In this document: positions 14,111-22,505 of the stretch, piece by piece | Layout of the letters: each line of letters begins with the position of its first letter | Numbering within the stretch: position 1 is the stretch's first letter | DNA from: Clostridia bacterium | GTDB taxonomy: Bacteria > Bacillota > Clostridia > Oscillospirales > Acutalibacteraceae | DNA length: 64,000 nucleotides | Reading direction: 5' to 3' | Assembly: GCA_017513525.1 (NCBI GenBank) | Contig: JAFXFC010000048.1 | Span: 1-64,000, forward strand | The notes under the pieces: generated by a model | Databases searched by the model: none | What the model saw: the letters and a program-made list of their open reading frames with translations, nothing else | What the model was told of the DNA's origin: nothing | Program-made: the position numbers and the translations under genes

Positions 14111-15571
14111 ATGATAGATAAAAATTATTTTCTGAGAAAGGCTCAGGATAATTTTCCTGAACTGAAATATTCTGTTCTCACTCCCGAAATAACCGAGTTT
14201 ATCGGTTCAGACGGAGAGGGTATTCTTCTTGACCTTGGCGAACATGCGGTGGGACATTTTTCCTTTTCTTTTGACAGAGTTGATGTTTTCGTTGATGCTC
14301 CTGTCCGGTTAATTATTAAGTTCGGTGAAGATATCAGAGAGATAAATGACGATTTTTCTCAATATGGCGGCATACTTTCAAAAACCTGGTTGCAGGAGGA
14401 AGTAATCAATCTTGATTTCCCTCAGAAAATAACTATGCCGAGAAGGTACGCTTGCAGATACATAAAAATAACGGTGGAAAGAACCACCAGACCGATAAGA
14501 CTCTTTGATTTCAGCTTCCGTGCTTCAACAAGTGCTGATGTATCCGCTTTGAAACCTGCAAATAAAACAGATGATTTGTTGAGAAAAATTGACCTTGTTG
14601 CAACAAACACTCTTAAAGAATGTATGCAGACTTTCTTTGAAGACGGTCCCAAGCGTGACCGCCGTCTTTGGATTGGCGACCTTCGGCTTGAGGCACTTGC
14701 TAATTATTATACATTCAATAACCTTGAAATTGTAAAAAGATGTTTATATCTTTTTGCCGCAGGTGAATGTAATAAATCAGGTTTCTTGCCGTCCTTTGTT
14801 TATGAAACTCCTTACTACCATTCAGGAGCAACACATATTGAGGACTATGCACTTTTATATGTTGTAAGTGTATGTGATTATTACGAGCATACAAGAGATA
14901 TAAATGTTATAAATGACCTTTTGGGAATTTGCAAATCACAGCTTGAAAGTTTCACAGCCACGCTGGATGAGAATCTGATTGCAACAAAGCAGGACGGTTG
15001 GTTTTCTTTTATTGACTGGTGTCCGGGCCTCCAATGTATGACTGCCTTACAGGGGGTATATCTTTATACTCTTGAACGATTTTCGGGATTGCTTAAAGCA
15101 ATTGGTGATGAGGAATATAAAAAATATTCTGCTCTTTTTTCACAAGTCTGTTCAGCTTCCAAAAAACATCTTTATGATGAAAATGAAAAAGTTTTCGTAA
15201 ATAATTCGGACAATGCACAGCTTAGTGTTCATTCTCAGGTCTGGATGATTCTGGGCGGTGTGATAAGCGGGGATGAAGCAAAAAAACTTCTTCTTTCATG
15301 CCTTGATAACAAGAAATTCAAGCAACCTGTCACACCATATATGCGCCACTATGTTATTGAAGCTATGCTAAAACTCGATATGAAGGCTGAAGCGGTGCAA
15401 TATCTGAAAGAGTTCTGGGGCGGAATGGTTGAGCTGGGTGCAGACACCTTCTGGGAAGCATATGTTCCGGATGACCTTGAATTCTCACCGTATAAGGATA
15501 GAATGATAAACAGCCTTTGCCACGCATGGAGCTGTACTCCCTCGTATTTCATCCGTAAATACGGCTTGTAA
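14111..15571 (+). CDS. GH78-like alpha-L-rhamnosidase (six-hairpin glycosidase)
   Basis: A 486-residue intracellular protein with an N-terminal beta domain (about 1-140) and an alpha/alpha barrel. The segment EDGPKRDRRLWIGDLRLEA (about 177-195) corresponds to the D-x-P-x-R-D-x-R-x-x-W-x-G-D signature of GH78 rhamnosidases, with Asp178, Asp183 and Asp190 as candidate acidic residues. It is shorter than many GH78 enzymes, which carry extra beta domains. AAAGGA precedes the ATG. It sits after the GH5-like gene, and rhamnose isomerase and aldolase genes lie at 61.5-63.6 kb, consistent with use of rhamnose-bearing pectin or glycosides. Exact sugar specificity is inferred. Confidence 0.75.
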   Translation: MIDKNYFLRKAQDNFPELKYSVLTPEITEFIGSDGEGILLDLGEHAVGHFSFSFDRVDVFVDAPVRLIIKFGEDIREINDDFSQYGGILSKTWLQEEVINLDFPQKITMPRRYACRYIKITVERTTRPIRLFDFSFRASTSADVSALKPANKTDDLLRKIDLVATNTLKECMQTFFEDGPKRDRRLWIGDLRLEALANYYTFNNLEIVKRCLYLFAAGECNKSGFLPSFVYETPYYHSGATHIEDYALLYVVSVCDYYEHTRDINVINDLLGICKSQLESFTATLDENLIATKQDGWFSFIDWCPGLQCMTALQGVYLYTLERFSGLLKAIGDEEYKKYSALFSQVCSASKKHLYDENEKVFVNNSDNAQLSVHSQVWMILGGVISGDEAKKLLLSCLDNKKFKQPVTPYMRHYVIEAMLKLDMKAEAVQYLKEFWGGMVELGADTFWEAYVPDDLEFSPYKDRMINSLCHAWSCTPSYFIRKYGL

Positions 15572-15637
15572 TGAAACTGTTGCTATGATAAAATAACTTC
15601 ATAACACACTAATCAAATATAATCGGAAGTATATTTT

Positions 15638-16315
15638 ATGTCAAAAAGAGAGTATAAATACGAGCTTCATTGTCATACCTCGGATGTGAGCCGCTGCGCT
15701 TCATCAGATGCACATGAAGCCATTCAATTTTATAAAGAGAGAGGTTATGACGGAATAGTTATAACCGATCATTATTCACCGCAGACCTTTTTGTTTCATA
15801 AGGCAATTAAACCTTACAAGTATATTGATATGTACTTAAAAGGCTACAAAAAAGCGAAGGCACTTGCAGGTGACGATTTTACGGTGCTTCTCGGGTGTGA
15901 AGTTCGTTTTTTCGGAACTATTGACGATTTTCTTATTTACGGAATAGATGAAGATTTTCTCAGAAGCAGCGGAAATCTCATGGCACTTTATCTTAAAAAG
16001 CTGTTCAGGCTTTGTGACAGTAAAGATCTTTTACTGCTTGAAGCGCATCCGTTCAGAGAGCTCCGTTTTCGTCATAATCCGAAATATCTTCACGGCTGTG
16101 AAGTGTTTAACGGCAAGGATGCGGGTACATCTGCCGGTAGAAAAGCAAGGGAATGGGCGAAGAAATGCGGTTTTTCCGTTTTGACCTCGGGCGGAGATTT
16201 CCACGATAAGAAAAAATGCGTCCCCGGCGGTATTAAAACTTCTGAACCCATTAAAACCAACGCCGATCTTTTAAGAATTCTCAGAAGCGGAAGCTTTACT
16301 CTCATTGAAGAATAA
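15638..16315 (+). CDS. PHP-domain phosphoesterase
   Basis: A 225-residue single-domain PHP protein. Metal-binding motifs are visible: YELHCHTSD at the N-terminus (His11 and His13), ITDHYS, LEAHPF and GGDFHDKK near the C-terminus. PHP proteins include histidinol phosphatase and nucleic-acid or small-molecule phosphatases; the motif set supports hydrolase activity but not a substrate. The ATG at 15638 has a weak CGGAAG upstream. It lies 66 bases behind the rhamnosidase-like gene and may belong to its transcript, ending at the hairpin near 16418. Confidence 0.8.
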   Translation: MSKREYKYELHCHTSDVSRCASSDAHEAIQFYKERGYDGIVITDHYSPQTFLFHKAIKPYKYIDMYLKGYKKAKALAGDDFTVLLGCEVRFFGTIDDFLIYGIDEDFLRSSGNLMALYLKKLFRLCDSKDLLLLEAHPFRELRFRHNPKYLHGCEVFNGKDAGTSAGRKAREWAKKCGFSVLTSGGDFHDKKKCVPGGIKTSEPIKTNADLLRILRSGSFTLIEE

Positions 16316-16417
16316 CTCTTTATTTTCCGTCTTTTTTACAACCAAGGATTTGGCATACCGTCTGATGTTTTCGGTCATATCAAAAGCCGACCGTGTTAAT
16401 ATAATAGTCAGACCGAT

Positions 16418-16463
16418 AAAATGCTGTTTCCCTTGATTTATAAGGGGTGAGCGGCATTTTTTT
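16418..16463 (+). terminator. Intrinsic terminator after the PHP gene
   Basis: AAAATGC (16418-16424) pairs with GCATTTT (16454-16460), with further imperfect pairing of CCTT and AAGG inside, then Ts to 16463. Between here and the iteron-like repeats at 16638 I see no gene. Confidence 0.6.
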
Positions 16464-16637
16464 ATTGAGATTTTGCCGACCGATAACAAAATCCAGTCAG
16501 ACCTTCAGCATACTGATACCGTAATTCGGCGAACACTTCAGCCAAGCTTATATAAATAAGAAGGAATAGAATAAAGAATATATAATAAAGAGAGAATTTA
16601 TAGGTGTCGTTTTTTGTAAAAAAATTTTTTTTTGAAG

Positions 16638-16726
16638 AGTTTTCAACATTTAAACCGTTGATATATAAGGGATCTTAAAAGTTTTCAACAAAGTTTTCAA
16701 CATTTTTTCGGACCAACTTGCAACAT
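16638..16726 (+). repeat. Iteron-like direct repeats AGTTTTCAACA
   Basis: AGTTTTCAACA occurs at 16638-16648, 16680-16690 and 16692-16702, with a degenerate CTTGCAACAT at 16717-16726. Two of the copies are followed by TT. They lie in very AT-rich DNA directly before a replication-initiator-like gene, as iterons or operator sites would. Their distance is irregular (42, then 12 bases). Confidence 0.5.
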
Positions 16727-16740
16727 GAAAAAAAATTATG

Positions 16741-16749
16741 TGCTATAAT
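16741..16749 (+). promoter_or_regulatory. Extended -10 promoter of the HTH gene
   Basis: TGCTATAAT is a perfect extended -10 element. A TTGCAA at 16718-16723 is 20 bases away, long for a -35 box, so the promoter may depend on the TGn motif or on a protein bound at the nearby repeats. The 5' leader contains a hairpin, AAGGGAGC (16766-16773) with GCTCCCTT (16791-16798), without a T tract. Confidence 0.5.
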
Positions 16750-16832
16750 AGGAATATACACAGAAAAGGGAGCCGGACCGGTTGGGTTCAGCTCCCTTGT
16801 GTTAATCGGAAAAAAGCATTCGGAGGAGATAT

Positions 16833-17552
16833 ATGTTATCGGAAGGTTATGTTGCAGCACCGAGAAAAATTGAACGCACGGAAATTTTTAAGGACAACGA
16901 AAAGCTCGGTATCTACATGAAGCTTTTGTTCCTTGCAAGATTCAGAGAAACTGTAATTGACGGAATTACCGTAAAGGAAAATCAGATACTGTGTACTAAA
17001 GCACAGCTTTCAAAGCTATTCGGTGTAAATGAAAGAAAGGTAAGAACTGTTCTTGACGGCTTTGTTAAAATGGGCGGCATAAAAACAGAGAACATAAAAA
17101 ACAGACATACGCTCATTACTATATTGCCGCCGTTTTTATACACCTTACCTCAGAAGACGGAAAAAGAAATAAAAGCGTCAGCAGAAACAGTCAATAAAAC
17201 TTCATTTAATTCAGAGTGTTTACCTGAAACAATAAAGTCTTGCGGTACATTCAGAAATGTTATTCTTTCAGATGAAGAATTAAAGGAATTTTCCGCATTG
17301 ACTTCAATGTATGAAAGCTACATAAATAGTCTTTCTGCTTATCTTGTAAACTATCCGCAAAAGAAGTATAAAAGCCATTATGCGCTACTAATATCTCAGT
17401 ATGAAAATGACCGTATCACCCGTCTTACAGAAATAAAAAAAGAAGAAAAACCGAAAATTGAAGCGTCATATGATATTTTAAGAGCAGAGGAAAGAGCAAG
17501 AACTACCGTGCCTAAGGTAAAAAAGCGCGAAAAAAGAGAGTCTGTCTTTTAA
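16833..17552 (+). CDS. Replication-initiator/DnaD-like HTH protein
   Basis: A 239-residue protein. Residues 1-105 read as a winged-helix region with KAQLSKLFGVNERKVRTVLDGFVKMGGI. The C-terminal part has a conserved LSDEELKEFSALT...YINSLSAYLVNYPQKKYKSHYALLISQ block (about residues 145-190). That block is typical of small phage or plasmid replisome-organiser proteins in Firmicutes. The tail is Lys/Arg/Glu-rich. GGAGGAG lies 7 bases before the ATG. With AGTTTTCAACA repeats just upstream it resembles a replication or autoregulatory module of a lost mobile element; no other phage or plasmid gene is nearby. DNA-binding role likely, exact job unknown. Confidence 0.6.
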   Translation: MLSEGYVAAPRKIERTEIFKDNEKLGIYMKLLFLARFRETVIDGITVKENQILCTKAQLSKLFGVNERKVRTVLDGFVKMGGIKTENIKNRHTLITILPPFLYTLPQKTEKEIKASAETVNKTSFNSECLPETIKSCGTFRNVILSDEELKEFSALTSMYESYINSLSAYLVNYPQKKYKSHYALLISQYENDRITRLTEIKKEEKPKIEASYDILRAEERARTTVPKVKKREKRESVF

Positions 17553-17565
17553 TCGGACAAGACTC
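17538..17565 (-). terminator. Terminator between convergent genes
   Basis: GAGTCTGTC (17538-17546) pairs with GACAAGACTC (17556-17565), with one bulged base. Read on the minus strand it is followed by TCTCTTTTTT, so it fits termination of the phosphoesterase gene. It overlaps the 3' end of the HTH gene and may serve both. Confidence 0.6.
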
Positions 17566-17573
17566 CCTGAGAT

Positions 17574-18698
17574 TTATTTTCGCTTTTTAAGAATATGGTA
17601 TAAAGCCACACTGCCCACAGTGCCTACTCCCATAAAGCCTAAAACAGCAAGGCGTTTTACCTGCTCCATGCTGGTGGGGATATGAGTAAGCACGAATTCT
17701 TTTAAGGGTTTGCTGAGCTTTTCAGAAGTGAGTTCATCATAGGTGACGGTATATGTGTTAAACTCCGAAAGGTCGTTTTTATCAAGCTCAATTATTCTGA
17801 CACCTCGTTTGAGCTTAGGGCCGTATACATTAAATCCTGCACACTGAGTATATATGAGTTTTATGCCGTCTTTTTCGCCTATGAAGGAATTTATATGGTC
17901 GTGGCCTACTATGAGAGCCAAGATATTTCCCTTTTCCTTGAGGACTTCAAATTCTCCCGAATTCCTGTCGGGAGTGGCCGGGGATTCGCCCATAAAACCG
18001 CCCTTGTTTTTGATTTCTTCGGGTAAAACATAGAATTCCCCTTTATGGGTACGGAAGGCTTCTACAGCCCCTTTTGTGCCGAATTTAACTCTTTTGATAA
18101 TATCGAAAAATTCGGGCACGGGAATATGTTGAAAAACTATTGCGTTGGTATAAATGCCGTCTTCTTTTGCCTTTTCACGTTCAGTCTTAAACCAATCAAG
18201 CTGAGCTTCACTTACGGGAAGATATTCACCCGTGACGGACTGACCGTTTGAGTCAATAAGGAAAATATCAAATATATGCTTATCTTCACAGTATAAGGGA
18301 AGTCTGAATGTGCCTTTATCGTTTTCGTCAGCGTATTTCCCGTGAATACAATAGGGGTAGCAGTTATAAATATCCGCCTGCTCGGCATTTGAAAGCCCCA
18401 CCTGTCGGTCGTGATTACCGAATGTGACAGCAAAGGGAATACCCGCTTCAATAAAGGGAGAAACTATTGTATCAATTACTTTTCTTACTTTCTCTTCAGA
18501 GTTTCCCGTAAAATAAGAGGGAGAAATTCCGTGAAGCTGATCGCCCGTCAGAACAATAAGGTCAGGCTTTTCCTTTTCTATTGCAAGGGTTATAAGCCTT
18601 ATTGTATCGGGAGAAACACTCGCTTCCTCCTGAATATCTGCTATCTGCATTATCTTAAACTTGCCGTCGGAGTTAAACTTTAATTTATCACTGTACAT
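17574..18698 (-). CDS. Metallophosphoesterase with C-terminal membrane segment
   Basis: A 374-residue calcineurin-like phosphoesterase. Motifs IADIQ, LTGDQLH, FGNHDRQ, FQHIPVPEF and VGHDHINS are in family order, although the first is D-x-Q rather than the usual D-x-H. There is no N-terminal signal. A hydrophobic stretch near residues 350-366 (LAVLGFMGVGTVGSVALYHIL) followed by KKRK suggests a C-terminal anchor with the enzyme in the cytoplasm. The minus-strand start lies beside a divergent sigma-factor gene. It resembles the phosphoesterase at 8006-9262 in sequence style but has opposite membrane topology. Substrate unknown. Confidence 0.83.
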   Translation of the reverse strand: MYSDKLKFNSDGKFKIMQIADIQEEASVSPDTIRLITLAIEKEKPDLIVLTGDQLHGISPSYFTGNSEEKVRKVIDTIVSPFIEAGIPFAVTFGNHDRQVGLSNAEQADIYNCYPYCIHGKYADENDKGTFRLPLYCEDKHIFDIFLIDSNGQSVTGEYLPVSEAQLDWFKTEREKAKEDGIYTNAIVFQHIPVPEFFDIIKRVKFGTKGAVEAFRTHKGEFYVLPEEIKNKGGFMGESPATPDRNSGEFEVLKEKGNILALIVGHDHINSFIGEKDGIKLIYTQCAGFNVYGPKLKRGVRIIELDKNDLSEFNTYTVTYDELTSEKLSKPLKEFVLTHIPTSMEQVKRLAVLGFMGVGTVGSVALYHILKKRK

Positions 18699-18810
18699 AA
18701 TACTGCCTCATTTATATCATTTTGAGATTATTATAATATATCAAAAAAATTTTTTCAACTTAATCCTTTTGGTTGCAATTTTCGTTTATATAAGTGAAAG
18801 GGGGAGAAAA

Positions 18811-19347
18811 ATGAACGGCAATATTCAAAATGCTTTACTTATTCATCGGATAAAAAACGGTGAAAATGAGCTCGCACAGGAGCTTATTATAAACAATTAT
18901 GACCGGGTTTATAAATATATCCGTTATAAAACAGGGGATGAACATTTAGCATATGATCTGACACAGGAAGTATTTCTGCGTCTTCTGACCGGTATTATAA
19001 GCTACCGCGAAAAATCTCATTTTAATGCGTATCTTATGAGAATAGCTCATAATGTTTTAGTTGACTATTTTAAGCTCCGAAAAGAAGCTTCAAGCATTGA
19101 AGATATCGAATTTATTCCCCAAATAAACGCATTTGAAGATACCGTTTCAGATAAGGATGCCGTAAGACGGGCACTTATGAAGCTGCCACTAGAACAAAGA
19201 GAAGCAGTTCTTCTGAAATTTGTAGCAGGACTTAAAAGCCGTGAAATTGCAGAAATTACAAATAGTAATGTTGCAACCGTAAAGTCCCGTATACATCTCG
19301 GAAAAGAGAAGCTGAAAATAATACTTAAAGAGGAGGGGTTAGGATGA
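18811..19347 (+). CDS. ECF-type RNA polymerase sigma factor
   Basis: A 178-residue sigma-70-family protein. Region 2 is seen in YDLTQEVFLRLL and region 4 in LPLEQREAVLLKFVAGLKSREIAEITNSNVATVKSRIHLGKEKL, a helix-turn-helix that reads -35 elements. AAAGGGGGAG (18798-18806) fixes the ATG at 18811. The next gene overlaps by ATGA and encodes a membrane protein in the place where an anti-sigma factor usually sits. The ABC exporter genes behind it are therefore probable targets of self-controlled expression. The inducing signal is unknown. Confidence 0.87.
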   Translation: MNGNIQNALLIHRIKNGENELAQELIINNYDRVYKYIRYKTGDEHLAYDLTQEVFLRLLTGIISYREKSHFNAYLMRIAHNVLVDYFKLRKEASSIEDIEFIPQINAFEDTVSDKDAVRRALMKLPLEQREAVLLKFVAGLKSREIAEITNSNVATVKSRIHLGKEKLKIILKEEGLG

Positions 19348-20045
19348 CGGACAGAAAGCTTAAAAAAATTCTTAACGGCAGTGTTTCTTATGAAAGTGCT
19401 GCGGCAGAAAAAACTTCAAAGCTCTTAATCGAAAACTTAAATTTAAAAAATAAATACCGCTTTACATTTGTCAGAAGACTAAAAAATGTGATTTCTTATA
19501 TTTCTCCGCTTTTCTGGTGTATACAGTCGGTATTTCTTCTGATATTCATTTTTATTGACTATGAAAAATTCTCAATTCTCCCCGTAATTCCGATAGTGGC
19601 TGTAACTGCTCTTTGCGAAATACTGAAAAGCGCATATTTTGAAATGTGGGAACTTGAGCGTACATGTAAATATGATTTGAGAAGTCTTCTGATAACCAAG
19701 CTTTTAATAACAGGTACTGTGGATTTTATATTAGTTATAATTGCCGTAATTTCAGGCGGCAGTGAAATATACGGCTTATTGTATTCAGCCTGTATATATA
19801 TTCTTACCTGCGTTTTATGTCTTACGGCTTTTAAGTTCTTCAGAAATAAAAGCTTAGTATATGTTTTTTCGGTGATAGGACTTATTCTGTCGCTGACAGT
19901 GTATGTTCTTTTGAATTTTCAGAGATTTGATATTTTTTCTCTGCAATATATTCATTTGTGGTGTATGTGCTTTATAGTATTTCTTATTTTATATTTTATG
20001 AGAATAAAAAGAATTCTCGGGGCGGAGGGTGTATATGAAAGGTAA
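19344..20045 (+). CDS. Integral membrane protein, possible anti-sigma factor
   Basis: A 233-residue protein with a charged cytoplasmic N-terminus (about 1-50) and roughly six hydrophobic segments from residue 52 on. The start overlaps the sigma gene by four bases, implying translational coupling. Placement suggests it restrains the ECF sigma factor at the membrane, but no zinc-binding HxxxCxxC motif is present and I do not recognise a named family. Alternatively it is an extra permease part of the ABC system that follows. It overlaps the ATPase gene by 11 bases. Confidence 0.6.
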   Translation: MTDRKLKKILNGSVSYESAAAEKTSKLLIENLNLKNKYRFTFVRRLKNVISYISPLFWCIQSVFLLIFIFIDYEKFSILPVIPIVAVTALCEILKSAYFEMWELERTCKYDLRSLLITKLLITGTVDFILVIIAVISGGSEIYGLLYSACIYILTCVLCLTAFKFFRNKSLVYVFSVIGLILSLTVYVLLNFQRFDIFSLQYIHLWCMCFIVFLILYFMRIKRILGAEGVYER

Positions 20046-20925
20046 TGAGCTTGTAATTGACAGACTTACAAAAAATTACGGAAATAAAATTGCTGTTGAC
20101 AGATTTTCGGCGGTTTTCACTCCCGGTGTGTACGGTCTTCTCGGTTCTAACGGGGCGGGAAAAACAACACTGATGCGCCTGATTTGCGATATACTGCCGC
20201 CCACTTCGGGAGAAGTCCGCTATAACGGCAAAGATTTACGCTCTCTCGGGGAGAATTACAGGGAAATACTCGGTTATCTCCCGCAAAAGTTCGGCTTTTA
20301 TCCCAATTTTACAGCCGAAAAGTTTCTTTACTATATGGCAACACTGAAAGGTATAGATAAAAACACAGCAAAGAAAAGAATTGATGAGCTTCTTGAAACC
20401 GTGTCTTTAACTGATGTGAAAAAGCATAAAATAAAGACCTTTTCGGGCGGTATGAAGCAAAGGCTCGGAATTGCACAGGCTATGCTTTCAGAGCCGAAGA
20501 TACTTATTCTTGATGAACCTACAGCAGGGCTTGATCCGAAGGAAAGAGCAAAATTCAGAAATCTGTTGTCGCTTTTCTCAAAAGACAGGATAGTAATTCT
20601 CTCAACTCATATAGTATCGGATATAGAGTTTATAGCCGATAATATTCTTATTATGAAAAAAGGTGAGCTGATTTTAAGAGGAACGGTGGATGAGCTTGTA
20701 AGTAAAATAAAAGACAGTGTCTGGGAAGTCAATGTTCCCATAAATAACCTTTCAGAAATTGAAGGTAAATACACTGTTATAAATATAAATTCAGAAGGAG
20801 ATTTTGCTGTTGTACGCTTATTAGCTTCGGAAAAACCGTTTGAAAATGCGAAGGCTTGCACGGCACGGCTCGAAGACCTTTACTTATACTGTTTTAATGA
20901 AAGCTCGGTGACGGAAAATGTTTAA
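20035..20925 (+). CDS. ABC transporter ATP-binding protein
   Basis: A 296-residue ATPase with Walker A GSNGAGKTT (about 37-45), a Q-loop, the signature SGGMKQR and Walker B LILDEPTAGLD, with the switch His in LSTHIV. The start is ATG 20035, because GGAGG (20024-20028) is 6 bases upstream; a GTG two codons earlier is too close. It is of the ABC-2 export type, with a C-terminal extension after about 220. It partners the permease that begins inside its last codons (20918). Confidence 0.9.
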   Translation: MKGNELVIDRLTKNYGNKIAVDRFSAVFTPGVYGLLGSNGAGKTTLMRLICDILPPTSGEVRYNGKDLRSLGENYREILGYLPQKFGFYPNFTAEKFLYYMATLKGIDKNTAKKRIDELLETVSLTDVKKHKIKTFSGGMKQRLGIAQAMLSEPKILILDEPTAGLDPKERAKFRNLLSLFSKDRIVILSTHIVSDIEFIADNILIMKKGELILRGTVDELVSKIKDSVWEVNVPINNLSEIEGKYTVININSEGDFAVVRLLASEKPFENAKACTARLEDLYLYCFNESSVTENV

Positions 20926-22105
20926 TCTCATATTAAATGAAAATAAAAAGTTGATAAAAAACCGAATAGTTCAAGGCATTATTTTTCTTTACTGTGTGTT
21001 ATTCATTTATTTTGCCGTTGATATTATATTTTTAACTCACATGGGATATGATAAAAAAGACGGAGAGCAAAAGATATATACTGGGCTTGAAGCAATTGAA
21101 TGGGAAAAGGAACAGTGTAAAGCTTTTGACGGAAAAATAGTGAATGCTGACTTTTTAGCTGAAGCCGAGAAGATGTTCGGATTCGATTACATCGTGTGTC
21201 ATGCTGAAATTTATTTTATCTATAATTCCTTTATTGACAGAACTCCTTTCGGTACGGTGTATGACCCTGTCAGCGGTACTGCAACGATAGGCGAGGTTAT
21301 AGAAGGCTTCAAAGAGATTGAAGATGTAATCCCTGCCGCTTCTTCACCGGCTTTATACCGCTACAGCGGTGCTTATGAAGCGCTCTTTCAAAAACTTGGT
21401 TTCGTAGGTATTTTATCGGTGGTGTCTGCTCTTATAATTTCAGCACTTGTATTTTCACAGGAGTATACTTTAGATACGGATGTTCTGCTTCTTACATCAA
21501 AATTCGGAAGACGAAGGCTTGCAATCGCAAAGAGTATTTCGGGAATAAGTGTTTCAGTGGGGCTGTTTCTTTTATTCACTTTAATATCTGCACTGCTGTG
21601 TTTTGCCTGCTACGGTTTTTCGGGGGCTGACGGAGATATCCGTCTTTCGCTTATCAGAAATTGCAATCATAAAGTATTGGAAAATCTCAGTATCTTCGGT
21701 AACAGTGTATCTAATATAGAATTTCTGGGTTTCGCATTTTTAGTGTTTTTTTCAGCGGTCTTAATCGTGAGTTCAATTACACTGTTGATATCAGCATTAT
21801 CTTACGGTTCATTTTCCGCTCTGAGTATTTCAGCAGGTGTTTTCATCTTGCCCTTTGCCGTAAGAGCGATCATAAATACTTATGAATATATTACTGCTTT
21901 TTCAAAACTCCATTCAATATTCGCTTTGTTCCCCGTAATTCTCATTGCCGATTGGAATAAAAATTTATGGTGGGAGATAAACTATGAAATTTACGGAAAA
22001 TTATACCCGTATGCTGTCATATTCCCCATAATTGCACTTATTTTTACTGCTTTATTCTTTTTCTGCAGTATTTTTGTATACAGTAAGAGAAAACTTAAAT
22101 CTTGA
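20918..22105 (+). CDS. ABC-2-type permease
   Basis: A 395-residue membrane protein. One transmembrane helix near residues 17-37 is followed by an extracytoplasmic domain of about 120 residues, then five or so helices (about 165-390), ending in a basic tail. This plan is usual for ABC-2 permeases of peptide, lantibiotic or cell-envelope exporters. It overlaps the ATPase gene by eight bases. With the ECF sigma and membrane regulator upstream it forms one four-gene unit. The cargo is unknown. A G-rich repeat tract follows. Confidence 0.78.
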   Translation: MFNLILNENKKLIKNRIVQGIIFLYCVLFIYFAVDIIFLTHMGYDKKDGEQKIYTGLEAIEWEKEQCKAFDGKIVNADFLAEAEKMFGFDYIVCHAEIYFIYNSFIDRTPFGTVYDPVSGTATIGEVIEGFKEIEDVIPAASSPALYRYSGAYEALFQKLGFVGILSVVSALIISALVFSQEYTLDTDVLLLTSKFGRRRLAIAKSISGISVSVGLFLLFTLISALLCFACYGFSGADGDIRLSLIRNCNHKVLENLSIFGNSVSNIEFLGFAFLVFFSAVLIVSSITLLISALSYGSFSALSISAGVFILPFAVRAIINTYEYITAFSKLHSIFALFPVILIADWNKNLWWEINYEIYGKLYPYAVIFPIIALIFTALFFFCSIFVYSKRKLKS

Positions 22106-22141
22106 TGTAACTTTTTTAGAGGTACAGAATAAACTTTTAGC

Positions 22142-22414
22142 TGTAGGGGAGGGGTTCCCCCCTCCCGCAACCGAGGGTTGTAACTTTAAAAATTACATAT
22201 TTCTTAAAAGTATAAACATAAATTTTTTCTTTCCCGTATAAAAAATTTAATTCGATTATATGTCTTCTCTCACTAACGGGAGGGGAGACCCCTCCCCTAC
22301 GATTTGTATGTGATTTTTGATAACGGGAGGGGAGACCCCTTAAAAACAGGAGGGGGGACCCCTTAAAAACGGGAGAGGGGACCCCTTAAAAACGGGAGGG
22401 GAGACCCCTCCCCT
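22142..22414. repeat. GGGAGGGG...CCCC intergenic repeat cluster
   Basis: Five related units starting AACGGGAGGGGAGACCCC lie at about 22275, 22322, 22345, 22368 and 22391; the last four are tandem with a period near 23 bases. A diverged palindromic relative lies at 22143-22167 (TAGGGGAGGGG...CCCCTCCC). The units can fold as GGGAGGGG/CCCCTCCC hairpins, and the G runs could form quadruplexes. They sit between the convergent ABC permease and aspS genes. Nothing coding is seen in 22106-22505. Confidence 0.85.
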
Positions 22415-22462
22415 ACAAAAGGGATAGACATCTTACTGCCAAATAATAATTTATTTCGTAAT

Positions 22463-22500
22463 ACAAAAAAACCGTTCTCCGCATTGTTTGGAGAACGGTT
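22463..22500 (-). terminator. Terminator of the hisS-aspS unit
   Basis: AACCGTTCTCC (22470-22480) pairs with GGAGAACGGTT (22490-22500). On the minus strand the 11-bp stem is followed by a run of Ts, directly after the aspS stop. Confidence 0.85.
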
Positions 22501-22505
22501 GTTGC

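Noticed and set aside
16316..17552. Prophage or integrative plasmid
   Set aside because: Only one replication-like gene is present; no integrase, capsid, terminase or relaxase lies within many kilobases.
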